Of a stretch of 64,000 nucleotides of DNA, positions 7,546 to 16,632 are shown piece by piece. Numbering within the stretch: the stretch's first letter is position 1; each line of letters begins with the position of its first letter. Made by a program: the position numbers and the translations under genes. The notes beneath the pieces were generated by a model. It did no database searches. It saw only the letters and a list, made by a program, of their open reading frames with translations, and was not told the origin of the DNA. Origin of the DNA: Altererythrobacter sp. B11 (GTDB lineage Bacteria > Pseudomonadota > Alphaproteobacteria > Sphingomonadales > Sphingomonadaceae); NCBI RefSeq assembly GCF_003569745.1, contig NZ_AP018498.1, forward strand, positions 868,001 to 932,000. The letters are read 5' to 3'.

Positions 7546-10032
7546 ATGTTCTCGCTTCGCGAATATCGGACCAAGGCCGACCGGCTGAGCGACTTCCTGC
7601 CCTGGGCCGCGCTGGTGGCGCCGGGCATCGTCCTCAACAAGGACGGCAGTTTCCAGCGCACCGCACGCTTTCGCGGCTCGGACCTCGACAGTGCAACTCC
7701 TGCCGAGCTTGTGGCAACGACCGCGCGTCTCAACAGCGCGCTGCGCCGACTGGGTTCGGGCTGGGCCATTTTCGTCGAAGCGGTGCGCCGTCCAGCGCTG
7801 GGCTATCCGGTCTGCGATTTTCCCGATCCGGCATCCGCCCTCGTCGAGCGCGAGCGCGCGGCGCAGTTTGCCGAGCAAGGCGCGCATTTCGAAAGCCGCT
7901 ATTTCCTCACCTTCGTGTGGCTCCCGCCTGCCGAAGATGGCGCGCGCGCCGAAAACTGGCTCTACGAAGGCAAGGGGGAGAAGGGCGTCAATCCGCGCGA
8001 ATTGCGCGATGGATTTGCCGATCGCACCGACCGCCTGCTCCGGCTGTTCGAAGGGTTCTTCCCCGAGATCGCATGGCTCGATGACGGCGAGACGCTGACC
8101 TATCTGCACAGCTGCATCTCTACGCGCAGGCGGGGGGTGCGCGTCCCGGACACCCCGATGCATCTCGATGCGCTGCTCGCCGACGAGCCGCTCGCCGGCG
8201 GTCTCGAGCCGCGTCTTGGCAAGGCGCACCTGCGCACCGTGACCGTGGTCGGCTTCCCGAGCGCCACCTTTCCCGGCTTGCTCGATGAATTGAACGCGCA
8301 AGGGTTTGCCTATCGCTGGTCGACCCGCGCGATCATGCTCGACAAGACCGATGCGACACGCTTGCTCGGCAAGATCCGCCGCCAGTGGTTCGCCAAGCGC
8401 AAGTCGGTGGCCGCCATCCTCAAGGAAGTGATGACCAACGAGGCCTCGGTGCTGGTCGACAGCGATGCGGCCAACAAGGCCGAGGATGCCGATACGGCCT
8501 TGCAGGAACTGGGTGCCGATCATGTCGGCATGGCGCTCGTCACCGCGACGATCACGGTCTGGGACGAGGACGCGGGGCTCGCCGCCGAAAAGCTGCGCCT
8601 GGTCGAGAAGGTCGTCCAGGGCCGCGACTTCACCTGTGTCACCGAAGGCATGAACGCGATCGAGGCATGGCTCGGCTCGCTTCCCGGACACGTCTACGCG
8701 AACGTCCGGCAGCCGCCGCTCTCGACGCTCAATCTGGCGCACATGATCCCGCTGTCCGCCATCTGGGCAGGGCCGGAGCGCGACGACCACTTCGAGGCGC
8801 CGCCGCTGTTCTACGCGAGGACCGAGGGCACCACCCCGTTTCGTCTGGCGCTCCATGTCGGCGATGTCGGCCACAGCCTGGTCGTCGGACCGACAGGTGC
8901 AGGCAAGTCCGTGTTGCTCGCTTTCATGGCGATGCAGTTTCGCCGCTATGCCGGAGCGCAAATCTTCGCGTTCGATTTCGGCGGTTCGATCCGCGCCGCA
9001 GCGCTCGCCTGCGGCGGCGACTGGCGGGATCTGGGCTCCAGCCTTTCCCAAGACAGCGACAGCGACGACGGCGTAGCGCTCCAGCCGCTGGTCCGCATCG
9101 ACGAGCCCGCGGAGCTTGGCTGGGCAGCAGGATGGCTCCAGGCGATCCTTGCCTCCGAAGGCGTGTCGGTCGATCCCGCCATCAAGGAGCATCTCTGGTC
9201 GGCGCTGACGTCGCTTGGCACCGCGCCGGTCGCCGAGCGCACGCTGACCGGTCTTGCCGTGCTGCTGCAGTCGCAGCCGCTCAAGCAGGCGCTTGCGCCC
9301 TACTGCATCGACGGACCGTTCGGGCGGCTGCTCGATGCCGAATGCGAACGGCTCGGCGATGCGCGCTTCCAGGCCTTCGAGACCGAAGGTCTGACCGGCT
9401 CGGCCGCTGCGCCAGCGGTGCTCTCCTATCTCTTCCACCGCATCGAGGGACGGCTCGACGGGTCGCCGACGCTGATCATCATCGACGAGGGCTGGCTGGT
9501 GCTCGACAGTCCCGGCTTCGCCGGACAGCTGCGCGAATGGCTCAAGACCCTGCGCAAGAAGAACGCGAGCGTTGTCTTCGCGACCCAGAGCCTCGCCGAT
9601 ATCGAGAGCTCGGCGATCGCGCCGGCGATCATCGAAAGCTGTCCGACCCGCATCTTCCTGCCCAACGAGCGCGCGATCGAGCCGCAAATCCTGAGCATCT
9701 ACCGGCGCTTCGGATTGAACGACCGCCAGATCGAGATCCTCAGCCGGGCAACGCCCAAGCGCGACTATTACTGCCAGTCCGCACGCGGCAACCGCCTGTT
9801 CGAACTGGGCCTGGGCGAGGTCGCGCTCGCCTTTGCCGGAGCGTCCTCGAAGAGCGACCAGCTCGCCATCGCCCGCATTGCCCAAAGCGCTGACCGCGCC
9901 GGTTTTGCCGCCGCCTGGCTGCGGTATCGCGGACTCGACTGGGCGGCCGAGCTGCTCGGAGGCGACCACTCGCGAACCTTGCAACCCGACAACCCGAAGG
10001 AGACTTACCATGACACTGTCGAGATATCTTAG
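7546..10032 (+). CDS. trbE: conjugal transfer ATPase TrbE (VirB4-like)
   Basis: This is the large ATPase of the type IV secretion pore, 828 residues, the expected length. The N-terminal CagE/TrbE/VirB domain covers roughly residues 1-420. The ATPase part has Walker A VVGPTGAGKSVLLAF at about 448 and Walker B LIIIDEGWLVLD at about 640, then the ATQS motif (VVFATQSLADIESS). It is needed for pilus assembly and substrate transfer. It overlaps trbJ by 23 bases, so the trbJ ribosome-binding site lies inside trbE. Confidence 0.96.
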   Translation: MFSLREYRTKADRLSDFLPWAALVAPGIVLNKDGSFQRTARFRGSDLDSATPAELVATTARLNSALRRLGSGWAIFVEAVRRPALGYPVCDFPDPASALVERERAAQFAEQGAHFESRYFLTFVWLPPAEDGARAENWLYEGKGEKGVNPRELRDGFADRTDRLLRLFEGFFPEIAWLDDGETLTYLHSCISTRRRGVRVPDTPMHLDALLADEPLAGGLEPRLGKAHLRTVTVVGFPSATFPGLLDELNAQGFAYRWSTRAIMLDKTDATRLLGKIRRQWFAKRKSVAAILKEVMTNEASVLVDSDAANKAEDADTALQELGADHVGMALVTATITVWDEDAGLAAEKLRLVEKVVQGRDFTCVTEGMNAIEAWLGSLPGHVYANVRQPPLSTLNLAHMIPLSAIWAGPERDDHFEAPPLFYARTEGTTPFRLALHVGDVGHSLVVGPTGAGKSVLLAFMAMQFRRYAGAQIFAFDFGGSIRAAALACGGDWRDLGSSLSQDSDSDDGVALQPLVRIDEPAELGWAAGWLQAILASEGVSVDPAIKEHLWSALTSLGTAPVAERTLTGLAVLLQSQPLKQALAPYCIDGPFGRLLDAECERLGDARFQAFETEGLTGSAAAPAVLSYLFHRIEGRLDGSPTLIIIDEGWLVLDSPGFAGQLREWLKTLRKKNASVVFATQSLADIESSAIAPAIIESCPTRIFLPNERAIEPQILSIYRRFGLNDRQIEILSRATPKRDYYCQSARGNRLFELGLGEVALAFAGASSKSDQLAIARIAQSADRAGFAAAWLRYRGLDWAAELLGGDHSRTLQPDNPKETYHDTVEIS

Positions 10033-10756
10033 GGCCCTTGCCGCGAGTACGGCGCTCGCCGCCGCCGGTGGCGTGGCTGTCATATCGACGCCGGCCCAGG
10101 CGCAGTTCGGCGGGATCGTCTACGATCCGTCCAACTACGCCCAGAACGTGCTGACCGCGGCGCGGACGCTCGAGCAGATCAACAACCAGATCCGCATGCT
10201 GCAGAATCAGGCAGCTTCGCTCATCAACCAGGCGAAGAACCTCGAGCGCCTGCCGACGAGCATCCTTCAGCCCTTGCAGGACCAGATCCGGCAGACACAG
10301 CAACTGCTGAGCCAGGCCCAACGCATCGCCTACGATGTGCGCGAGATCGAGACGGCCTTCGCGGCCCAGTACCGGAACGTTCCGCTCGGCGCCTCGCAGC
10401 AGGCCATGGTCGAAGGCGCCGAAGCACGCTGGCAGAACAGCATTGCCGGCTTCGAGGACGCGCTGAAAGTCCAGGCGGGCGCGGTCGCCAACATCGAAGG
10501 CTCGCGCGCGGCGATTGGCAGCCTGGTCGGCGCGAGCCAGTCCGCCACAGGGGCGCTGCAGGCGGCCCAGGCCGGCAATCAGCTGCTCGCGCTGCAAGCG
10601 CGCCAGCTCGCCGATCTGACGGCAACGCTGGCGGCCTCGAGCCGCGCGCAGGCGCTCCACGCGGCCGACCGCGCGGCGGCCAAGCGCCAGGCGCACGAAC
10701 AACTCCGGCGTTTTCTCGCCGATCGGCCCCGCTACGTGCCCGGCGGATCGGACTGA
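10010..10756 (+). CDS. trbJ: P-type conjugative transfer protein TrbJ
   Basis: This is a VirB5-like minor pilus or pilus-tip protein, about 248 residues. A signal sequence ends at STPAQA near residue 34. Long Gln-rich helices follow (TLEQINNQIRMLQNQ, LQDQIRQTQQLLSQAQ), typical of the family. The start at 10010 is chosen because it gives a good signal peptide and has AAGGAGA upstream at 9996-10002; the longer frame lies inside trbE. Confidence 0.93.
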   Translation: MTLSRYLRALAASTALAAAGGVAVISTPAQAQFGGIVYDPSNYAQNVLTAARTLEQINNQIRMLQNQAASLINQAKNLERLPTSILQPLQDQIRQTQQLLSQAQRIAYDVREIETAFAAQYRNVPLGASQQAMVEGAEARWQNSIAGFEDALKVQAGAVANIEGSRAAIGSLVGASQSATGALQAAQAGNQLLALQARQLADLTATLAASSRAQALHAADRAAAKRQAHEQLRRFLADRPRYVPGGSD

Positions 10757-10762
10757 TCCGTC

Positions 10763-11098
10763 ATGGACGGAAAGCTCATCGCGCGGATTGGTGCGGCCGT
10801 TTTTGTCGGCCTCGCGCTCGCCATGACGCTCGTGCAGTTGCGCGAGGAGCCCGGGCCACGCGTCGAGCCGGCCGCTACCGTCCGGGTGCCCGATGGCGAT
10901 CCGCTGCCCGCCCGTCTCGGAGCGTGTTCGGATATGGGAGAGCTCGCGCTGTCTTCGCCCGATTGCCGGGCGGCCTGGGCCGAGAAGCGGCGACGATTCT
11001 TCGGCGTCGAGCATCCCGATGCCTATTCCGGGCTGAATAAGGAGTCGGCTTTGTCCGATCCGGTCCTTCGCTCGTCGCCAACGCGCGAGGAGCGCTGA
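10763..11098 (+). CDS. entry-exclusion-type protein TrbK-alt
   Basis: A 111-residue protein with one N-terminal membrane segment (IARIGAAVFVGLALAMTLVQL) and a periplasmic part holding two Cys (LGACSDMGELALSSPDCRAAW). The pattern CxxM(G)-x-DCxxAWxxxRRRFFG and the place between trbJ and trbL fit the alternative TrbK family. This family is annotated as putative entry exclusion or pore accessory proteins. Its function has not been firmly shown, so the role is by analogy. Confidence 0.8.
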   Translation: MDGKLIARIGAAVFVGLALAMTLVQLREEPGPRVEPAATVRVPDGDPLPARLGACSDMGELALSSPDCRAAWAEKRRRFFGVEHPDAYSGLNKESALSDPVLRSSPTREER

Positions 11099-11099
11099 C

Positions 11100-12422
11100 A
11101 TGGGCGGGACCGGCGTCGTCGATCGCTTCCTGGCGGTATTTTCGCGGTACATCGACAGCGGCTTCGGGCTGCTTTCGGGCGAGGTCGCCTTCATCGCGAC
11201 CACGCTGATCGTGATCGATGTGACGCTGGCTGCCCTGTTCTGGAGCTGGGGCGAGCAGGACGACATCATCGCCCGCCTCGTCAAGAAAACGCTCTTTGTC
11301 GGCATCTTCGCCTACATCATCGGCAACTGGAGCGCGCTCGCGAACATCGTCTTCAACAGCTTTGCCGGGCTCGGCCTCAAGGCCAGCGGCTCCGGGCTCG
11401 GGGCTGCCGACCTCCTGCAGCCGGGCCGGGTCGCGCAGGTCGGCATCGATGCCGCCTGGCCACTGCTCGAATCCATGGAAGACCTGCTCGGCTATGTGAG
11501 CTTCTTCGAGAACTTCCTGCAGATCGTCATCCTGCTCGTCGCATGGGCGGTGGTCATCATCGCCTTCTTCATCCTCGCGATCCAGCTGTTCGTCACCCTG
11601 ATCGAGTTCAAGCTGACGACGCTTGCGGGTTTCGTGCTCATTCCTTTCGGCCTGTTCGGCAAGACAGCCTTCATGGCCGAGCGCGTGCTCGGCAATGTGG
11701 TCTCCTCGGGGATCAAGGTGCTGGTGCTCGCCGTGATCATCGGCATCGGCTCGACCCTCTTCGCCGAGTTCACCGGCGCCATTCCGGGCGAGCCGACGAT
11801 CGAGGATGTCCTGGCCATCGTGCTCGCCAGCCTGACGCTGCTCGGCCTCGGCATTTTCGGCCCCGGCATCGCCAACGGGATCGTCGCGGGCGGGCCGCAA
11901 CTGGGTGCCGGCGCGGCAGCCGGGACTGCCCTTCTCGCAGGTGGTGCGGCGGTTGGCGGCGTCGCCGGGGCCAAACTGGCCGGCGGTGCGGTTGCCAGCG
12001 CCGCCTCTTCGGTCGCGCGCGGCACCTCGCGCGCCGCCGGCGGTGCGACCATGGCCTATGCCACGGGTTCGGCGGGCAGGAGCGGCGGAGCAGCTGTGGC
12101 GGGCGGTATGGCCGGTGTCGGGCGCGCCGCGGGCGGCGCGGCGATGTCTCCGCTGCGCGCCGCAACCGACAGTGCCCGAGGCAATTTCCGGGAGGGTGCG
12201 CGCTCGGCGGTCGGTCACATGGGAGGGCGTATCGTGCCTGCCCCAGGTTCCCCGCCGTCCGATAGCGGACAGGCAGCGAGCAGCGACGGCCCGCCATCCT
12301 GGGCCAGATCCATGAAGCAGCGCCAGAGCCTCGGCCACTCCGCATCGCTCGCCGCGCACACCGTGCGCGCCGGCGACGGCCATGGCGCAGGCGCCTCGAT
12401 CGACACACGAGAAAAGGACTGA
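11100..12422 (+). CDS. trbL: P-type conjugative transfer protein TrbL
   Basis: A VirB6-like polytopic inner-membrane protein of 440 residues. The first 270 residues hold about six membrane segments (for example FLQIVILLVAWAVVIIAFFILAI), and the conserved FVLIPFGLFGKTAFMAERVLG segment is present. The last 160 residues are an Ala/Gly-rich, low-complexity tail, common in TrbL. It starts one base after the trbK-type stop. Confidence 0.95.
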   Translation: MGGTGVVDRFLAVFSRYIDSGFGLLSGEVAFIATTLIVIDVTLAALFWSWGEQDDIIARLVKKTLFVGIFAYIIGNWSALANIVFNSFAGLGLKASGSGLGAADLLQPGRVAQVGIDAAWPLLESMEDLLGYVSFFENFLQIVILLVAWAVVIIAFFILAIQLFVTLIEFKLTTLAGFVLIPFGLFGKTAFMAERVLGNVVSSGIKVLVLAVIIGIGSTLFAEFTGAIPGEPTIEDVLAIVLASLTLLGLGIFGPGIANGIVAGGPQLGAGAAAGTALLAGGAAVGGVAGAKLAGGAVASAASSVARGTSRAAGGATMAYATGSAGRSGGAAVAGGMAGVGRAAGGAAMSPLRAATDSARGNFREGARSAVGHMGGRIVPAPGSPPSDSGQAASSDGPPSWARSMKQRQSLGHSASLAAHTVRAGDGHGAGASIDTREKD

Positions 12423-12428
12423 CGGCAA

Positions 12429-13109
12429 ATGTTCAAACGCCCTTCGATCCGGTACGGCAAGACCCCGCAGGCAGAGACGCCATACCAGCGCGCGGCGCAG
12501 GTCTGGGATGACCGCATCGGTTCGGCGCGCGTCCAGGCGAAAAGCTGGCGCTTCGCGTTCTTCGGGGCACTTGGTCTCTCGGCCATCCTGACCGGCGGTC
12601 TCATGTGGCAGAATGCGCGCGGAACGATCGTCCCCTGGGTCGTCGAGGTCGACAAGCTGGGCGAAGCGCGCAGCGTTGCCCCCGCCGACGCCGGCTTTAC
12701 GCCCGGCGATACCCAGATCGCCTTCCATCTCGCGCGCTTCATCGAGAACGTCCGGTCCATTCCCGACGACGCGATCGTCGTGCGCGAGAACTGGCTGCGG
12801 GCCTACGACTTTGCGAGCGATCGCGGCGCGCTCGCGCTCAACGAGTATGCGCGCGCCAACGATCCGTTCGCTGTGGTCGGCCACGAACAGGTGGCGATCG
12901 AGGTCACCAGCGTGATCCGCGCTTCGCCGAAGAGTTTCCGCGTCGCCTGGGTCGAGCGGCGCTACCGCGACGGCGCGCTTGCCGAGACGAGCCGCTGGAC
13001 CGCGATCCTGGGGATCGCGGTCCAGCCACCGCGCGATCCAGATGCGCTGACGCGCAATCCGCTGGGAATTTTCGTCACCTCTATCAACTGGTCAAAGGAG
13101 CTCGGCTGA
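12429..13109 (+). CDS. trbF: conjugal transfer protein TrbF (VirB8-like)
   Basis: A 226-residue bitopic inner-membrane protein. A cytoplasmic N-terminus (YQRAAQVWDDRIGSARVQAKSWR) precedes one membrane helix at about residues 40-58 and a periplasmic VirB8 fold (ARFIENVRSIPDDAIVVRENWLRAYDF). It nucleates pore assembly. The stop overlaps the trbG ATG by one base (TGATG). Confidence 0.95.
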   Translation: MFKRPSIRYGKTPQAETPYQRAAQVWDDRIGSARVQAKSWRFAFFGALGLSAILTGGLMWQNARGTIVPWVVEVDKLGEARSVAPADAGFTPGDTQIAFHLARFIENVRSIPDDAIVVRENWLRAYDFASDRGALALNEYARANDPFAVVGHEQVAIEVTSVIRASPKSFRVAWVERRYRDGALAETSRWTAILGIAVQPPRDPDALTRNPLGIFVTSINWSKELG

Positions 13110-14107
13110 TGTCCCGCCCGCAAACCTTCATTCGTTCCAGCCTCGTCGGCGTTCTCTCGCTTGCAGCCGCCGCGCCCGCGTCGGCGACGCCTGCCCCCCA
13201 GTCGCAGGCCGCTGCGGCGGCGTTGAGCGCCATCGTTCGATTACCGCCGAACGCAGGCCATCGTGTCGCTGGCGCACGCCTCCTTCTTTCGCGGCAGTCC
13301 TCCCCCGCTGCCGCGCGCCGCTCCCCTGCCTCCGATCCCGCCCCCGATCCTCAGGAGCAGGTTGGAGCGGCGAACGATTCCGCCCGGGTCCAGCCCGACA
13401 ATGCCGGATTCCAGAATGCCATCCAGCGTTATGCCTATAACGAAGGCGCCCTGTTCCAGGTCTACACCAAGCCGGGGCAGGTGACCGACATCGCTTTGCA
13501 GGAGGGTGAGACACTGGTCGGACCCGGGCCGGTTGCCGCAGGCGATACGGTGCGCTGGATGATTGGCGACACGATCAGCGGTAGCGGTGCGACTGCCAGG
13601 GTGCATATTCTCGTCAAGCCGACCCGGCCCGATATCGCGACCAATCTCGTGATCAATACCGACCGGCGCACCTATCATGTCGAGTTGCGCGCCAACCCGC
13701 GCATCTACATGGCCTCGGTCAGCTGGATCTATCCGCAAGACGAGTTGATCGCGCTGCGCAAGGCGGAAACCGAAGCCACACGGACCGCTCCGGTCGCCGA
13801 AGGATTTGCGCTCCAAGACCTGAATTTCGCCTATCGCTTGTCCGGCGACCGTCCGGACTGGCGACCGGTCCGCGTCTTCGACGACGGACGGCGCACGCTG
13901 ATCGAGTTTCCGCCCGACATCGCGCAGGGCGAGATGCCACCTTTCTTCATTATCGGCGAAGACGACGGGGCCGAGCTCGCCAACTACCGGGTATCGGGCC
14001 GCTACATCATCGTCGATCGCCTGTTCGACAAGGCCGAACTGCGCCTGGGCGCCGGCCGCGGGCAGGTGCGCGTCAGGATCACCAACCGTGCGCGCGGGTC
14101 GTCATGA
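13109..14107 (+). CDS. trbG: conjugal transfer protein TrbG (VirB9-like)
   Basis: An outer-membrane core component of the pore, 332 residues. The start at 13109 gives a signal peptide (SLVGVLSLAAAAPASATPAPQ). A Pro/Ala-rich linker and the conserved VirB9/CagX domain follow (VYTKPGQVTDIALQEGE, RRTYHVELRANPRIYMASVSWIYP, PDWRPVRVFDDGRRTLIEFP). The linker is longer than in most TrbG proteins. It overlaps trbI by four bases. Confidence 0.94.
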   Translation: MSRPQTFIRSSLVGVLSLAAAAPASATPAPQSQAAAAALSAIVRLPPNAGHRVAGARLLLSRQSSPAAARRSPASDPAPDPQEQVGAANDSARVQPDNAGFQNAIQRYAYNEGALFQVYTKPGQVTDIALQEGETLVGPGPVAAGDTVRWMIGDTISGSGATARVHILVKPTRPDIATNLVINTDRRTYHVELRANPRIYMASVSWIYPQDELIALRKAETEATRTAPVAEGFALQDLNFAYRLSGDRPDWRPVRVFDDGRRTLIEFPPDIAQGEMPPFFIIGEDDGAELANYRVSGRYIIVDRLFDKAELRLGAGRGQVRVRITNRARGSS

Positions 14108-15276
14108 GCGAGGAGCCTCTCGACCGCCAACCGGACAATGCGGAGTCGATCGTGAGACTGCGCGGGGAAGGGCCGCGCGTGGTCCGGTTGTCGCGCAAGG
14201 CCATTGGCATCACCAGCGCCGCCGGTCTGGCCCTGGTCGGCGGCGCCTTGCTGTTCGCGCTCCGGCCGGCGTCGCACGAGCAGGGCGAGGAATTGGTGAA
14301 TACCGAAAGCACTGCTGTCGCGGACGGCCTCGCGTCGGCGCCCCGGGACTATACGCAGGTGCCCAGGCTCGGGCCGCCCTTGCCCGGCGACCTCGGCAAG
14401 CCGATTCTCGATGCGCAGGATCGCGGCGCTGTCGCCGCGCTTCCGCCCGTGGGCGCTCGGCCGGCTTCGCAATCGCCAGCGATCGCCGCGCGGGAGGCCG
14501 CGCGTCAGCGCATCGCGCAGGAGAGCGAAGCTGCGAGAGCCAGCCGCCTGTTCTTTGGCGGCGGGGCTCAGCCCGCCAGTCTCGTGCAAACGGATGTCGC
14601 TAGCGGGCTCGGGTCAGCCCCGGGTATCGGTGCTGACGCGCCACCGGCCGCGCGCGCATTCCTCGACCGGCCGGCCGAACGCAGGACGGCTTCGATGCAG
14701 CAACTTGAGGCGGCGCCGACTGCAGCCGTCCTGCAATCGGGTTCGATCATTCCCGCGGCGCTCATTACCGGGATCCGGTCCGACCAGCCCGGGCTGGTGA
14801 CCGCGCAGGTGACCCAGAACGTCTATGACAGCGTGACGGGACAACGCTTGCTGATCGGGCAGGGCGCGCGGTTGATCGGTGATTACCAGTCCGATGTCGG
14901 CTTTGGCCATCGCCGCGTGCTGCTGGCCTGGAACCGCCTGATCCTCCCCGATGGTCGTTCGATCGTGCTCGAGCGCCAGCCTGCCGCCGATCCCGCCGGA
15001 TATGCGGGGCTCGAAGACCGGGTGGATTACCACTGGGGCGGGGTGCTGAAAGCCGCGCTGGTCTCGACGATACTCGGCATCGGCGGCGAACTCGGGGCAG
15101 GTGGGGACAGCGAACTGGTCCGCGCGCTGCGCCGCGGCAGCCAGGACAGCATCGGCCGGGCTGGTGAGCAGGTCGTTTCCCGCGAGCTCGATGTTCGCCC
15201 GACGCTCACCATCCGGCCCGGCTACCCGGTGCGCGTGCTGGTTACGCGCGACATTGTGCTGGAGAGTGGGTCATGA
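14104..15276 (+). CDS. trbI: conjugal transfer protein TrbI (VirB10-like)
   Basis: A 390-residue envelope-spanning protein. A membrane helix at about residues 37-57 (AIGITSAAGLALVGGALLFAL) and a Pro/Ala-rich spacer precede the VirB10 beta-barrel domain (SIIPAALITGIRSDQPGLVTAQVTQNVYDS, LLIGQGARLIGDY, VLLAWNRLILPDGRSI). The C-terminus ends as usual (IRPGYPVRVLVTRDIVL). It closes the trb pore set and overlaps the next gene by four bases. Confidence 0.95.
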   Translation: MSEEPLDRQPDNAESIVRLRGEGPRVVRLSRKAIGITSAAGLALVGGALLFALRPASHEQGEELVNTESTAVADGLASAPRDYTQVPRLGPPLPGDLGKPILDAQDRGAVAALPPVGARPASQSPAIAAREAARQRIAQESEAARASRLFFGGGAQPASLVQTDVASGLGSAPGIGADAPPAARAFLDRPAERRTASMQQLEAAPTAAVLQSGSIIPAALITGIRSDQPGLVTAQVTQNVYDSVTGQRLLIGQGARLIGDYQSDVGFGHRRVLLAWNRLILPDGRSIVLERQPAADPAGYAGLEDRVDYHWGGVLKAALVSTILGIGGELGAGGDSELVRALRRGSQDSIGRAGEQVVSRELDVRPTLTIRPGYPVRVLVTRDIVLESGS

Positions 15277-15509
15277 CCCGTTTGAAGATGTCCGATATCA
15301 CCGATGAAAAGCCGGTCCGGCTGTCGGTCGAGATCCCTGCACGCCTGCATCGCCAGCTGGTCGATTACGGCACCATCCTTAATGGCGGAGCGGTCAAGGA
15401 CGCGCCGCAACCAGCCGCGCTGATCGGGCCGATGCTCGAACGCTTCATCGCCAGCGATCGTGAATTCGCGAAGGCCCGGCGCCGCGCTGCTGGGCGCGAG
15501 AAAGAATAG
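15273..15509 (+). CDS. DUF2274 protein at the end of the trb operon
   Basis: A 78-residue protein with the DUF2274 pattern (VRLSVEIPARLHRQLVDYGTILN, then LIGPMLERFIASDREFAKARR). Such small proteins commonly follow trbI in alphaproteobacterial ICEs. The first part resembles ribbon-helix-helix DNA-binding proteins, so it may be a regulator or relaxosome accessory; no function is established. It is translationally coupled to trbI. Confidence 0.85.
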   Translation: MTRLKMSDITDEKPVRLSVEIPARLHRQLVDYGTILNGGAVKDAPQPAALIGPMLERFIASDREFAKARRRAAGREKE

Positions 15510-15826
15510 AAGGTCCGCCAGCAATGAATTGCCTATCTCTCGATACTGCGCGTAAAGGTCTTACGAACAAGTTCTTTGCTTCGGCGGTGTTTCCGTCATA
15601 TATTTAGGCCGGGAACTCAAATTCCCTGCGACCGGGCATCGATACGCATGTCCAAGCCGCAAGCCAAAGGTATCGAGGTACTTGCCAACGAGTGCTTCCA
15701 TTGCCCGGTCGCACCCTTTGGGCCGGGTGCCGATTATAATTACATTATAAATTGGAATGATCGTCTTTGTCGAACCAGTCTTGGTTGGCGGCATTTGGAG
15801 TCGCGATTTTGACAAGGAGAAGATCA
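15510..15826 (+). other. intergenic leader before the lasso peptide operon
   Basis: These 317 bases separate the trb operon from the lasso precursor. They hold a GC-rich hairpin (GCACCC at about 15709 pairing with GGGTGC at about 15725) and an AT-rich palindrome at 15734-15750. A clear AAGGAGA ribosome-binding site lies at 15813-15819. No convincing gene was seen; an open frame from the ATG at 15649 has no ribosome-binding site or family signs. The promoter of the lasso operon is probably here. Confidence 0.6.
15734..15750. promoter_or_regulatory. AT-rich palindrome upstream of the lasso precursor
   Basis: TTATAAT and ATTATAA form exact 7-base arms around TAC. It lies 77 bases upstream of the precursor start in an otherwise GC-rich leader. 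It could be an operator, or its TATAAT could serve as a -10 box. No assigned binding protein. Confidence 0.45.
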
Positions 15827-15964
15827 ATGAAAGAACTGCAAGCAATCGAAGGGCCGGTGGTGGAACTCGGACAGGCGTCCGTCGAAACCAAGGGCAATGC
15901 AATCTTCGATGTCGATCTGAGCACCGGTCCCTCCCGTTACGCGATGGGAATGGCCGACGACTGA
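15827..15964 (+). CDS. lasso peptide precursor
   Basis: A 45-residue precursor. The start at 15827 has AAGGAGA eight bases upstream. The leader of 22 residues ends in ASVETK, with Thr at the penultimate position as required in lasso precursors. The core then starts with Gly. The predicted macrolactam ring is GNAIFDVD, closed between the Gly1 amine and the Asp8 side chain (8 residues). The tail is LSTGPSRYAMGMADD, so the core is 23 residues. Asp6 would give a ring too small for the class. Identification rests on this pattern plus adjacent B and C genes and an isopeptidase. Tail plugs may be Arg, Tyr or Met residues, which cannot be told from sequence. Confidence 0.9.
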   Translation: MKELQAIEGPVVELGQASVETKGNAIFDVDLSTGPSRYAMGMADD

Positions 15965-16011
15965 GCCGGTCGGGCGCGCGCGCCTGCGCGGTGCGCGCGC
16001 CACCCGCCGTC

Positions 16012-16632
16012 ATGGTGCCTCCGGACCCTGATCGCGACGCTTTGGCGTGGCGTGAGATCGATGGACAGCTGATCTTCCTCGACCTGGCCGCGGACCGGTA
16101 TTTTCGACTTGGCCGAGACCAGAACCATACATTTCTCGACATGGTCGCACGAAGCGGACGCGAGCGCTGGCGCCAGCCGCCGGATTTCCCGCGGCCTTTG
16201 AACTGGGCACCGCCGACCCGGACATCGCAGGCTATCGAGTTCGGCGCATTCAGCCTGTCCGAGATTGCCCACTCGCTCTGGACGCAGCGGCGTGTCGAAC
16301 GGCGAATTGCGACTTCGGGATTCCATTCCGTTCTCAGCGAGACCCGGCAGCTTCTTGCGCGCCGGGATCGCCCCCGCAGCGATTCTGCGATTGCGGACCG
16401 TATCGTCCGTTCCTTCGAACATGCCCGCATCTTGCGCACTGCCGCGAACCGGTGCCTGCCGCGATCCATTGCGCTGGCCGTTCGGCTCGCGGCCCGTGGC
16501 GCCCCTGTGAACGTCGTCATCGCCGTAAAGCTCGCGCCGTTTGCGGCCCATTGCTGGGCGCAGGCGGACGATGTGGTGCTCAACGACAGCGTCGAGGAGG
16601 TGCAGCGCTATACCCCGCTGCTGGTGCTGTGA
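16012..16632 (+). CDS. lasso peptide B protein (RRE plus leader peptidase fusion)
   Basis: The enzyme that binds and cuts off the leader. The N-terminal part (LAWREIDGQLIFLDLAADRYFRLG) is a PqqD-like leader-recognition domain (B1). The C-terminal part is the transglutaminase-like cysteine protease (B2), with Cys in RTAANRCLPRSIALA, His in PFAAHCWAQ and Asp in DVVLND. The two parts are fused, as usual in proteobacteria. An ATG start at 16012 is used; a GTG at 15991 is an equally possible start, and neither has a strong ribosome-binding site. The stop overlaps the C gene (GTGA). Confidence 0.9.
   Translation: MVPPDPDRDALAWREIDGQLIFLDLAADRYFRLGRDQNHTFLDMVARSGRERWRQPPDFPRPLNWAPPTRTSQAIEFGAFSLSEIAHSLWTQRRVERRIATSGFHSVLSETRQLLARRDRPRSDSAIADRIVRSFEHARILRTAANRCLPRSIALAVRLAARGAPVNVVIAVKLAPFAAHCWAQADDVVLNDSVEEVQRYTPLLVL

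Noticed and set aside
6790-10083. Minus-strand open frame of 1,097 codons across trbB to trbJ
   Set aside because: It is the high-GC shadow of the trb genes; composition is Arg/Ala/Gly-rich with no family signs, and the plus-strand genes are unmistakable.
15649-15812. Possible small gene of 54 codons before the lasso precursor
   Set aside because: No ribosome-binding site, no family signs, and it covers the likely promoter region.
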